From contig CM075650.1 of NCBI GenBank assembly GCA_037953625.1, positions 124,045,706 through 124,109,705 on the forward strand: 64,000 nucleotides of DNA, in the 5' to 3' direction. Under the pieces are notes generated by a model that saw only the letters and a list, made by a program, of their open reading frames with translations, had not been told where the DNA came from and searched no databases. Made by a program: the position numbers and the translations under genes. Shown one piece after another: positions 23,816-34,359 of this stretch (its first letter is position 1; the number at the start of each line of letters is the position of its first letter). Source of the DNA: Crotalaria pallida (lineage: Eukaryota > Streptophyta > Magnoliopsida > Fabales > Fabaceae).

Positions 23816-24286
23816 CTAGGGATCATCGTCCCTCCAGTCACTCCCAATAGAATGCACGACAGGCTCGCTCCCACTCTCGTCCTTCACCGGATCCTCCTCG
23901 ATCTCATCCGAGGGAGAGTGTACCCTACCACTGGGTACCGGGTCAGGTGATGGTGAAACCCTGACTGGACTCCTCGGATCAGAAGGGGGAGTCTCCTCGC
24001 GGACAACTCTCGAAGTAAAAGGGTGAGAGCGGGTAGGTCGAAAATGAAAACTATGGTAAGAGCGAGCTGGTCGCATGGGAGGTGGTCCAAGGTAAGTGTA
24101 AAACGGGGGTACATGCATAGTGTATATGATGGGAATCCTAAACCTACGAGGACGGAATCGCATCAACGGGTTCGGGTGGTAGAAGGTAATCTCTACCTCC
24201 CCCTCGAACACCGCACGATGGTCCTCATAGATCCATATGCCACTAGGAAGTGGCCGAATCTCGATGCAAGCAATGTAACGAGACAT
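23816..24286 (-). CDS. LTR-encoded conserved ORF of gypsy A (left copy)
   Basis: An intact frame of 156 codons starts at ATG 24286. It is preceded by an acceptor-like TTTGTAG-GTG, so translation may follow splicing of a 1.46 kb intron. N-terminal half: MSRYIACIEIRPLPSGIW, FEGEVEIT.YHPNPL, RPRRFRIP, YTMHVPPFYTY, then proline/arginine-rich GPPPMRPAR. The C-terminal third is serine/proline-rich and acidic (DEIEEDPVKDESGSE). Gypsy B encodes a clear homologue at the same LTR position. Nucleotide differences in the best-aligned part fall mostly at third positions, which suggests selection on protein. I know no named domain for it and assign no function. There is no signal peptide or membrane segment. 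Confidence 0.6.
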   Translation of the reverse strand: MSRYIACIEIRPLPSGIWIYEDHRAVFEGEVEITFYHPNPLMRFRPRRFRIPIIYTMHVPPFYTYLGPPPMRPARSYHSFHFRPTRSHPFTSRVVREETPPSDPRSPVRVSPSPDPVPSGRVHSPSDEIEEDPVKDESGSEPVVHSIGSDWRDDDP

Positions 24287-24544
24287 CACCTACAAAGGCA
24301 TAGGGGTAAGCAATTCTATACACATAATCAACAGAGAATAAATTATGCAATATAAGTATGTAAATATGCATCAATTAATATCAATCACATTTAACACTTA
24401 TCAAGTATTATATGCACATAGGATGCTCACACTTATTTCGTTTATCACAGTTAAATTAAATGAATGACATGATGCATGACTTTAGCTCTCAAGCCTTTCT
24501 CCATAATACTATGTCACTCTCTGACGTCCATCCCTGACAACCCA

Positions 24545-24782
24545 GCACTCAACAGTGCGTTGTATTCCTAGGTATACAACAATTCGTACATTCACCTAGA
24601 ATGTACACGTCAAGCTTGGTATCCATGCCACCCGAGCATATCTCGTCATCCAAACGGATCGTCATCCAAACGATATATCCATATCGGCATCCACTAAGCC
24701 GACCACGTCAACGACGTGTCATCAAGCAAGCGTATTGGCACTCCCAGAGGCCCTCCACATGTTTATCAAAACATGAAATACG
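24545..24782 (-). repeat. Hairpin array, gypsy A LTR
   Basis: Perfect small inverted repeats follow one another: GCACT/AGTGC (24545-24558), GTTGTAT/ATACAAC (24559-24580), GTACATTC/GAATGTAC (24586-24606), GATAT/ATATC (24672-24685), CACGTC/GACGTG (24704-24718), CATGTTT/AAACATG (24758-24775), and an outer CGTATT/AATACG (24731-24736 with 24777-24782). Several share an ATCC-containing loop. The right LTR repeats the array at about 30403-30640. Confidence 0.7.
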
Positions 24783-25011
24783 TCCTACCATCCAAACTCC
24801 AGAATGAATGCATTTTATCCTTTAGACTTGAAGGAAGTTGATTAATACCTTACAGGCCACGTAGGCTTATTTATTTATCAAAAAGGATCATCACCAAACG
24901 ATCTATTTGTATTAATCAATTCCTCTAAGTCTTGATCCCTTAGACTATTGTTAATTATTCCTCAATTTATTAAGATAGAATTGAAAATGGTATTTTCAGG
25001 TTCTGGGCAAT

Positions 25012-25336
25012 TTACTCGAGTAAAATTCAGTACACTCGAGTGTTCTTCAGATTTTCCAGATTACTCGAGTGTTCCTCAAGTTACTCGAGTGTTCATGACT
25101 TTCTGAGGATTTGGGTTTTCAACTCCACAATTTACTCGAGTAGTTCATGGGTTACTCGAGTGTTCTTGGACATTTCCAGAATACTCGAGTGACCTTGAAT
25201 GACTCGAGTGTTTGACCTAAACTTATCCTCAGGTCATGCTCGATACTCGAGTACCAGACAAACTACTCGAGTGTTCTTGCTCAATTTACATGGTTTTGAA
25301 AACGTTTTACTCGAGTACTCTGCCTTTTACTCGAGT
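25012..25336 (-). promoter_or_regulatory. Six pairs of ACTCGAGT palindromes, about 20 bp pitch
   Basis: CTCGAG cores start at 25015/25035, 25064/25084, 25135/25155, 25184/25203, 25246/25266 and 25310/25330. Within-pair spacing is 20 bp in five pairs and 19 bp in one. They lie inside the predicted intron, downstream of the TATA box. The right LTR has the same set at about 30875-31198. Confidence 0.65.
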
Positions 25337-26369
25337 GTTTCGCAGCAGTAAACACTGAAACCTGATTTTAACATAACATTTTCATTTCTACTTAATTCTA
25401 GTCCATTCCAGGGATCCACAGAGTTAACATAACATCATTTAAACATGTTACATCACTTAATTCATATCAAAACACAGATTTGACAGAGAATCCAACAATT
25501 ATGCATAAAAGGCACTTTTTAACAACTCAACATGTCAAATTGCATAATAGGCACAATACTCATGAAAAAAAGTTCATTTAAGCTTGCATGCATGATATAT
25601 AACTTGCTCAACACAGTTTTAGAGCATGGATTGGTCTCCAAACCAAAGATCCTATTCAATCTAAGCTCTTAGAGCCTCTTGGTGGCTCTCTAACACAATT
25701 CATGAAATTTAATCTCTATCAAGTGAATATAATTACTTCTCCTTACCTCTCAGATGTTTTCCAAACGAAAGTTGACAAGAACAAGACTCCACAACCCTCA
25801 GACCAACTTCAAGAACCATATGCAGAGCACTTTGAGTGCAACACCAAAGTGAAATTGGTTTACACATGAAACAGAGAAATAAATTGGGGAAAATTAGATT
25901 TCTAAACTCTATGCAACATAATCTAACTAAGGAAACCGAAATCGAGACTCAGGGGTTCATGAGCTTACCAGAAATCAAACCCAAAGTAAGCTCCAGAAAC
26001 AGAACTTGACAGAAACAGCTTCACTTCCCAGCTCCAATTCTCTCAACACACTCACTCAATCCTAACGATTTTACTCTCTATACAAAGCTCGTGATGTGAG
26101 CTTTGTATTCGTGTATCACTCAAGCCTTAACACTCAGAATTGAAAGAGAATCGAAGAATACGAATTCGAAACCCTAACTTCTTTAACTTCAACAAGATTG
26201 AGCAAAATTCTCAACTAAGGGATGTTGATGAGCTTATAAAGACATAGAGAAGGCTCATGCAGAGCGACACGACACCCTTGAGCTGTTGACGACGGAGTAT
26301 TCGTGTCAACGGAGGGGAATCGTTGGCTGTGACTCACCAAACGCACTAACTCGTGCAGTTTGACCCAGA

Positions 26370-26400
26370 ATACTCGAGTATTCAGAATAATACTCGAGTG
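26370..26400 (-). promoter_or_regulatory. ACTCGAGT pair upstream of the gypsy A TATA box
   Basis: CTCGAG cores at 26373 and 26393 (20 bp pitch) lie about 130 bp upstream, in element orientation, of the TATA box at 26234-26240 (TTTATAA on the minus strand). Gypsy B has a TAACCGGTTA pair at the same distance. The right LTR has the same arrangement (pair near 32235-32266, TATATAAG near 32098-32105). Confidence 0.6.
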
Positions 26401-26661
26401 TTTCGCCCAGTTTTTGAAAAATAATTATTTTATTTACTTTCCCTCCAAAACCTTTCCTATAATTGCTTCTAGGTCCCAACCCAGGGACTAATATGCAAAA
26501 TACTCATTTTATGCATTTAAATTATTTATTAAATAATTTCCACACATAAGCTAGTCATATGAACACATATTTTAATCAAGGATTAATATAGAAACTATTA
26601 ATTATAATTAAATTATAATTAACATCTCATTAATCAGGGATTAAAATTTTGGGGTGTTTCA

Positions 26662-26701
26662 CTACTCCCCCACTTACAAGGAATTTCGTCCCCGAAATTC
26701 A
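26662..26701 (-). other. Polypurine tract and pol 3' end signature, gypsy A
   Basis: CTACTCCCCCACTTACAAGG on the plus strand is the complement of GTAAGTGGGGGAGTAG abutting the LTR. GAATTTCGTCCCCGAAATTC follows, which is the inverse of the signature before the polypurine tract of element 1. Confidence 0.75.
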
Positions 26702-26703
26702 AC

Positions 26704-28980
26704 TCATACAAACAACTCAGGATAATCCTGACGCATCTTATCCTCTAATTCCCAAGATGCTTCTATCACATCTCCACAAACCCAAACGACTTTGACCAGA
26801 TGAATATCTTTCCCTCTAAGCTGCTTGATCCTTCGATCTTCAATGCAAACGGGCACAGCTTTGAAGGTTAGGTTCTCCCGAACTTCTAAGTCATCAGGTT
26901 GGATTCTAAGGACTATGGTGGGATCATGGACATATTTCTTCAATTGAAACACATGGAATACATTGTGAAGATTAGCTAATGATGGGGGCAGGGCTAACTG
27001 ATAAGCTACTGTGCCGACTATTTTGAGGATTTGATAGGGACCAATGAACTTAGGTGATAGTTTCTGAGTTTTTAAGGCTCTACTAACACCTTTAGTTGGT
27101 ACTATCCTAATGAACACATGGTCTCCTTCAGCAAACTCTAAAGGTTTCCTTCTTCTATCAGCATAGCTTTTCTGCCTACTCTGTGCCGTTTTCATCTTCT
27201 CTTGTATCATCTTGATCTGTTCCGTGGTCTCTTGCACAAGATCTGGTCCAACTAGAGAATTCTCCCCCACTTGAAACCAGCATAACAGCGTCTGACACTT
27301 TCTTCCATACAGAGCTTCAAATGCTGCCATCCCAATACTCGTGTGATAACTATTGTTGTAAGTGAATTCCACGAGTGGCAACATTTGCTCCCAATTCCTT
27401 TGACCTTCTAAGGCACAAGCTCGCAAGATATCTTCCAGCGACTGAATAGTCCTCTCCGTTTGACCATCAGTCTGAGGATGGTATGCAGAACTAAGCTTCA
27501 ACCTTGAACCCAAGGCTCTATGCAGATCTTGCCAAAACTTCGACGTAAACCTCGGATCGCGATCGGACACAATGCTTGATGGTACTCCATACAGACGAAC
27601 AACTTACTTGATATATAACTGAGTGAGCTTTTCCAATGAGTAGCGCATATTCACGGGAATGAAATGCGCTGACTTGGTCAAACGATCCACGATCACCCAG
27701 ATTGCATCATGACCAGTAGATGTCCTTGGCAATCCCGACACAAAATCCATCGAGATACTATCCCACTTCCATACGGAAAGTTCCAAAGAAAGTAACTCTC
27801 CTCCTGGCCTTTGATGTTCCACTTTCGCCTTTTGACACACCAAATAGCATGCCACATACTCAGCCACGTCCTTCTTCAACCCAGGCCACCAAAATAATTT
27901 CTTCAAATCCTGATACATTTTGGTAGCGCCTGGATGCATACTCATCTTGCTCTTATGTGCTTCATCCAGAACCATTCTTCTTACCTCCAAATCATCAGGG
28001 ACACAAATCCTTGTTCGAAAACGCAGGATTCCATCTTTCCCTTCTTGGAATTCCAATTCCTTACCCTCTTGCATCAACTTCTTCTTCTCCATGAGTTTCC
28101 CATCCTTGTGTTGCAATTCTCGAATCCTTTGCAGAAACTCGTTAGCAATCTGCAGCATCCCCAACTTGATACTCGTCGGCTCCACTTGCATCATCAGACT
28201 CAAATCCTGAAACTCCTCTATCAGTGCAGCTTCTCTGACCATCATTGCACTGATGTGCATTGTCCTTCTACTCAATGCGTCCGCCACAACGTTTGCCTTC
28301 CCAGGATAATAATGGAGTTCAAACTCATAATCCTTCAAAAACTCCATCCATCAGCGTTGCCTCATATTCAACTCCTTTTGATCAAAGAGGTACTTTAAAC
28401 TCTTATGGTCACTAAACACCCGGAACGTAGTGCCATAGAGATAGTGCCTCCAGATCTTTAAGGCAAACACCACAGCTGCCAACTCCAAATCATGGGTTGG
28501 ATAGTTCATTTCATGAACTTTTAGCTATCTCGAGGCATAGGCGACAACTTGTCCATCTTGCATCAAAACACAACCAAGTCCTTGTTTCGACGCGTCGCAA
28601 TACACATCGAAACTCTTCTGTGTATCGGGTAGAACCAATACAGGAGACGATGTCAACCTTTCCTTCAACCCCTGAAAACTTCTTTCGCACTTCTCATCCC
28701 ACAAGAATGGTTGATCTTTCCGAGTCAACTTCGTCAGAGGCAGTGCGATCTTCGAGAATCCTTCTATAAACCTTCTGTAGTACCCATCCAAACCGAGAAA
28801 GCTTCTCACTTCCGTGACCGACTTCGGTTGCTCCCATTGCAAAACCGAGCTCACTTTCGTCGGATCAACTGCTATTCCTTTGTCCGAAATCACATGCCCC
28901 AAAAACTTAACCTCCCTTAGCCAGAACTCACATTTTGTAAGTTTGGCGTACAACTGCTTCTCCTTCAAAATACTTAACAC
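26704..28980 (-). pseudogene. pol: Truncated pol of gypsy A (RT end, RNase H, integrase, chromodomain-like)
   Basis: One reading frame runs from the deletion point at 28980 to 26704. It opens in the last part of reverse transcriptase (YAKLTKCEFW, VKFLGHVISDKGIAVDP), continues into RNase H (FDVYCDASKQGLGCVLMQ), the integrase zinc region (HKSKMSMHPGATKMYQDL, CYLVCQKAK), the integrase core (SMDFVSGLPRT, IVSDRDPRF, AYHPQTDGQTERTIQSLED), and ends with a chromodomain-like segment (WELEDKMRQDYPELF). The catalytic YVDD/FIDD region, protease and gag are missing. In-frame stops at 28525-28527 (TAG), 28351-28353 (TGA) and 27604-27606 (TAA) interrupt it. The first two fit C-to-T changes (CAG to TAG, CGA to TGA). 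The element cannot move by itself. Confidence 0.9.
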
Positions 28981-28981
28981 T

Positions 28982-31900
28982 ATATAAAATAGTGCTTAAG
29001 CTATTATATTGGATAGTATATGGACTTGTGAGTGATAAGAAAATATGGAAATAAAATTTTCTTTTAAAGCGGGTGCACAAATCGTCATTTGGAATTCTTG
29101 GAGAATAAGCTCTAAACCATTTCAAAACATTTGTATCGAGTTCAAAAGCGATCTCTAAAACCTTTTGGCAAATAGGGTAACATTCGCTCTTTGGAAACAT
29201 CTTTATATCATACAAGTAATTAAAGTTACCCATGCTTTGTTCGATAAAACTGATACCATCAAATAATATTTATAGCCGAGCTCTTAACTAGATTAAATCA
29301 GAGTAAGCGGAAATTATTGGACTATGCAACTTGATAGAATATAAACATAGGTTTTATATATAAGAAAGATAGTAAGTACATAGTCCCATAACAAAGTCTC
29401 CAAGTTCCAGAAGTACAAGTCCATCATCAGATCTACATAACATGTAACTACAACCCTAGAGTACTCCAAAAGTATATCTACACTATATGTACATAACCAA
29501 AATACAACTCCAGGGGTAATCACGTAGATCTGGCAGCATCAGATGTAGTAGTAGTAGTAGTAGTCTCCCAAAAGCCCAAGTAGAAAGGTAGTAGCATCAT
29601 CATCACAGCATCAGCAGCAAATCTCCTCCACTCATCGGATCCTCGGATCCTCATCACATACTCTATACACGTACCTAGGGATCATCGTCCCTCCAGTCAC
29701 TCCCAATAGAATGCACGACAGGCTCGCTCCCACTCTCGTCCTCCACCGGATCCTCCTCGATCTCATCCGAGGGAGAGTGTACCCTACCACTGGGTACCGG
29801 GTCAGGTGATGGTGAAACCCTGACTGGACTCCTCGGATCAGAAGGGGGAGTCTCCTCGCGGACAACTCTCGAAGTAAAAGGTGAGAGCGGGTAGGTCGAA
29901 AATGAAAACTATGGTAAGAGCGAGCTGGTCGCATGGGAGGTGGTCCAAGGTAAGTGTAAAACGGGGGTACATGCATAGTGTATATGATGGGAATCCTAAA
30001 CCTACGAGGACGGAATCGCATCAACGGGTTCGGGTGGTAGAAGGTAATCTCTACCTCCCCCTCGAACACCGCACGATGGTCCTCATAGATCCATATGCCA
30101 CTAGGAAGTGGCCGAATCTCGATGCAAGCAATGTAACGAGACATCACCTACAAAGGCATAGGGGTAAGCAATTCTATACACATAATCAACAGAGAATAAA
30201 TTATGCAATATAAGTATGTAAATATGCATCAATTAATATCAATCACATTTAACACTTATCAAGTATTATATGCACATAGGATGCTCACACTTATTTCGTT
30301 TATCACAGTTAAATTAAATGAATGACATGATGCATGACTTTAGCTCTCAAGCCTTTCTCCATAATATTATGTCACTCTCTGACGTCCATCCCTGACAACC
30401 CAGCACTCAACAGTGCGTTGTATTCCTAGGTATACAACAATTCGTACATTCACCTAGAATGTACACGTCAACCTTGGTATCCATGCCACCCGAGCATATC
30501 CCGTCATCCAAACGGATCGTCATCCAAACGATATATCCATATCGGCATCCACTAAGCCGACCACGTCAACGACGTGTCATCAAGCAAGCGTATTGGCACT
30601 CCCAGAGGCCCTCCACATGTTTATCAAAACATGAAATACGTCCTACCATCCAAACTCCAGAATGAATGCATTTTATCCTTTAGACTTGAAGGAAGTTGAT
30701 TAATACCTTACAGGCCACCTAGGCTTATTTCTTTATCAAAAAGGATCATCACCAAACGATCTATTTGTATTAATCAATTCCTCTAAGTCTTGATCCCTTA
30801 GACTATTGTTAATTATTCCTCAATTTATTAAGATAGAATTGAAAATGGTATTTTCAGGTTCTAGGCAATTTACTCGAGTAAAATTCAGTACACTCGAGTG
30901 TTCTTCAGATTTTCCAGATTACTCGAGTGTTCCTCAAGTTACTCGAGTGTTCATGACTTTCTGAGGATTTGGGTTTTCAACTCCACAATTTACTCGAGTA
31001 GTTCATGGGTTACTCGAGTGTTCTTGGACATTTCCAGAATACTCGAGTGACCTTGAATGACTCGAGTGTTTGACCTAAACTTATCCTCAGGTCATGCTCG
31101 ATACTCGAGTACCAGACAAACTACTCGAGTGTTCTTGCTCAATTTACATGGTTTTGAAAACGTTTTACTCGAGTACTCTGCCTTTTACTCGAGTGTTTCG
31201 CAGCAGTAAACACTGAAACCTGATTTTAACATAACATTTTCATTTTTACTTAATTCTAGTCCATTCCAGGGATCCACAGAGTTAACATAACATCATTTAA
31301 ACATGTTACATCACTTAATTCATATCAAAACACAGATTTGACAGAGAATCCAACAATTATGCATAAAAGGCACTTTTTAACAACTCAACATGTCAAATTG
31401 CATAATAGGCACAATACTCATGAAACAAAGTTCATTTAAGCTTGCATGCATGATATATAACTTGCTCAACACAGTTTTAGAGCATGGATTGGTCTCCAAA
31501 CCAAAGATCCTATTCAATCTAAGCCCTTAGAGCCTCTTGGTGGCTCTCTAACACAATTCATGAAATTTAATCTCTATCTAGTGAATATAATTACTTCCCC
31601 TTACCTCTCAGATGTTTTCCAAACGAAAGTTGACAAGAACAAGACTCCACAACCCTCAGACCAACTTCAAGAACCATATGCAGAGCACTTTGAGTGCAAC
31701 ACCAAAGTGAAATTGGTTTACACATGAAACAGAGAAATAAATTGGGGAAAATTAGATTTCTAAACTCTATGCAACATAATCTAACTAAGGAAACCGAAAT
31801 CGAGACTCAGGGGTTCATGAGCTTACCAGAAATCAAACCCAAAGTAAGCTCCAGAAACAGAACTTGACAGAAACAGCTTCACTTCCCAGCTCCAATTCTC

Positions 31901-32525
31901 TCAACACACTCACTCAATCCTCACGATTTTACTCTCTATACAAAGCTCGTGATGTGAGCTTTGTATTCGTGTATCACTCAAGCCTTAACACTCAGAATTT
32001 AAAGAGAATCGAAGAATACGAATACGAATTCGAAACCCTAACTTCTTTAACTTCAACAAGATTGAGCAAAATTCTCAACTAAGGGATGTTGATGAGCTTA
32101 TATAGACATAGAGAAGGCTCATGCAGAGCGACACGACACCCTTGAGCTGTTGATGACGGAGTATTCGTGTCAACGGAGGGGAATCGTTGGCTGTGACTCA
32201 CCAAACGCACTAACTCGTGCAGTTTGACCCAGAATACTCGAGTATTCAGAATAATACTCGAGTGTTTCGCCCAGTTTTTGAAAAATAATTATTTTATTTA
32301 CTTTCCCTCCAAAACCTTTCCTATAATTGCTTCTAGGTCCCAACCCAGGGACTAATATGCAAAATACTCATTTTATGCATTTAAATTATTTATTAAATAA
32401 TTTCCACACATAAGCTAGTCATATGAACACATATTTTAATCAAGGATTAATATAGAAACTATTAATTATAATTAAATTATATTCAACATCTCATTAATCA
32501 GGGATTATAATTTTGGGGTGTTACA
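28982..32525 (-). repeat. Right LTR (5' LTR) of gypsy A, inner end truncated
   Basis: It matches the left LTR from position 23126 onward at a constant offset of about 5856. The missing 25 bp were lost in the deletion that also removed the primer site and gag. Its outer end GGGTGTTACA is followed by the TSD CACTT. Confidence 0.9.
29675..30144 (-). pseudogene. LTR ORF of gypsy A (right copy), frameshifted
   Basis: This is the counterpart of the 23816-24286 frame. One G is missing near 29880 (AAAAGGTGAG against AAAAGGGTGAG on the left). The N-terminal part (MSRYIACIEIRP through GPPPMRPARSYHSF) is intact, but the acidic tail is out of frame. Confidence 0.6.
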
Positions 32526-33757
32526 CACTTTTTATGGTTTTCATGAATCAAGTATTATTTATCAGGCTTTCAAACCAATGGAGTAATTTCTAAATCATAT
32601 CTTTTCAAAATTTAATTTATATTACATAATAAATAAAATTGAGAATGTACTCTGTCTACATAGATCATCTTTTCAAGGTCATTGAAAAGGAAAACGAAAC
32701 ATCAATCCTTAAACTTTTGAAAATAATTCATTGTTTTGGAGAAAACTTATAATTTAATTCAAAAGCACTTATTTTCAAGGACTTTCCTTTTCATTGGCCT
32801 TAGTATAGGGTATTCTCTCATCACTCATTTTGTGGTGCATAATGTAATTGATTCTCAAAGGGACTTAAATCATCATTTCTTTTCTTTTACAATCAAATCT
32901 TTGCGTCTTATAAAATCACCCATTTTCTTCATTCAAGTCCCATTGAGAATATAATATATTTTCTAACACAACTTCACTATCATAGTCATTAGAAAGTAAA
33001 TTCAGTTTTTAAAACTCATTCACTTTTTAATTTAAGTTTCCGAATTTAATTCGTATAAAAACAAAAGTTTGAAAGATAAGAACAAACTAAGTCATAAAGT
33101 GTTCCTTTCCTTTCCAATGACACGAATGCATTCATTATGCACCATTCAACATTTAATTCACCTTTCCTTTTTCTCCCTCCATATTTCTCTCTCATTCATC
33201 TCATACAAACAATACTCTTTCTTGATATCGGTTGGCTACACGCTTTCTGGCGGACCTCAACCATGACAACATAGTTCCCATGGCCCACTAGCTTGGCATT
33301 GGTCAGCTACGCATTCATCGACGAACTCTGACTGTGTGCAACACACTAGTCATCTACGCTCGAGGCAGCACCTCCAACCACGCAAAGTAGGATTCATGGC
33401 TCTCAACTCTTTTCTCTCTTCATATCTCATCACTTTCTCTTTATGTATCTCATTTCTCTCTTTCTCTCTTGGTGGCAAAATCTTTTCTTTCATTCAAAAT
33501 CCTTAGTGTTGACCAAAAACTTTCATTTCCTTTTGGTGTTATACCTTTTAACTTCCTTGTACTTTACAGCTTATAATACATAATATCATATATTTCACTA
33601 GCAACTTACGACACATAATATCATACATTTCATCAACAATTTGTGACACATCAGATTACATATATATATATTTCTCACTCCTTGTAAGTAAAGAGTTTGG
33701 AACAGGAGATTCACAACAGCATAGGGACCATTTCCCTCAGGCCGAAAGGAAATAAAT
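32526..33757 (-). other. Degraded repeat and leader sequence left of LTR C
   Basis: The stretch continues the older repeat split by gypsy A. From about 33260 to 33757 it is probably the 5' leader of the minus-strand element whose LTR is C, since that element's primer site follows at 33758. No gag is recognisable. A short TATATATATA run lies near 33660. No gene is supported. Confidence 0.45.
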
Positions 33758-33769
33758 GCTCTGATACCA
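33758..33769 (-). other. Primer binding site next to LTR C
   Basis: GCTCTGATACCA is the complement of TGGTATCAGAGC and ends three bases before LTR C begins (TGTAACATCC at 33773). LTR C is therefore the 5' LTR of a minus-strand element running towards lower coordinates. Confidence 0.85.
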
Positions 33770-34359
33770 TATTGTAACATCCCAACTTATTTTAATGAGA
33801 GAAGATATTTTAATAATATAAAATTTTATTACTTTATAAGAAAAGTTATAAAATATTAGAGTGTACATTTGAAAATAGTTTGGGATTATACAATATGGAA
33901 TAAAACTTCATCAATAAAAATTCTTTCCTTTACCTTCAGTGTCGTGAACCTCTGGTTCCTTGCTCCTTTGTAAAATACCTAAAATTGTTAAACCACAAGG
34001 AGTGAGATACTTTTTCATAATTTAAGCAAAAGAATTAAAGGAATTTATAATAAAAATTGAAAGAAACATATTATAATGTTGTTATTTGTTTTATTAATTT
34101 CATTCTTCTCTTTTTAAAACTTTCATCTCTTTAATAAATTGTTGATTTTAATACTTTCTTTTATTTCGTTTGCACAGGCCATTAGTTTTTTTGGTAAGAA
34201 GAAATTCATTACCACATGCAAAATTCATGTACACCTACAAGCCATAGATAAGCCCCTAGCCACTTTCTAGGAAGGGTTCTAAGTGCAAAACTATGCTCTA
34301 ACACTTATTGAAATGCCACTTCCTAGGAAAGATTCACCTCAATAAGTGTCACTAAAGAA

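Larger units (their letters stand above)
24290..25746 (-). other. Predicted intron in the gypsy A LTR
   Basis: On the minus strand a donor AGAG-GTAAGG (GT at 25746-25745) and an acceptor CTTTGTAG (AG at 24291-24290) bracket 1457 bp. The interval holds six ACTCGAGT pairs and the hairpin array, and the LTR ORF starts three bases after the acceptor. Element 1 and gypsy B have intervals of almost the same length. Confidence 0.45.
23101..26661 (-). repeat. Left LTR (3' LTR) of gypsy A
   Basis: The copy is 3561 bp and, on the plus strand, begins TGTGACACCC and ends GGGTGTTTCA where the right copy has GGGTGTTACA. In element orientation it holds a paired ACTCGAGT upstream of a TATA box, a predicted intron with more pairs and a hairpin array, then the LTR ORF. 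A (GTA)n microsatellite lies near 23685-23705. Confidence 0.9.
23101..32525 (-). mobile_element. Gypsy element A (minus strand), internally deleted
   Basis: Direct repeats at 23101-26661 (the 3' LTR) and 28982-32525 (the 5' LTR, lacking about its first 25 bp at the 28982 end) flank a pol remnant. TSD CACTT lies at 23096-23100 and 32526-32530. An inverted polypurine tract (CTACTCCCCCACTTAC) adjoins the left LTR at 26662. A single deletion joins the reverse transcriptase thumb region (28980) directly to the inner edge of the right LTR. It removed the primer site, gag, protease and most of reverse transcriptase. Pol ends in a chromodomain-like segment, so this is probably a chromovirus (Tekay/Del-like). 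It sits inside the older LTR fragment D. Confidence 0.9.
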
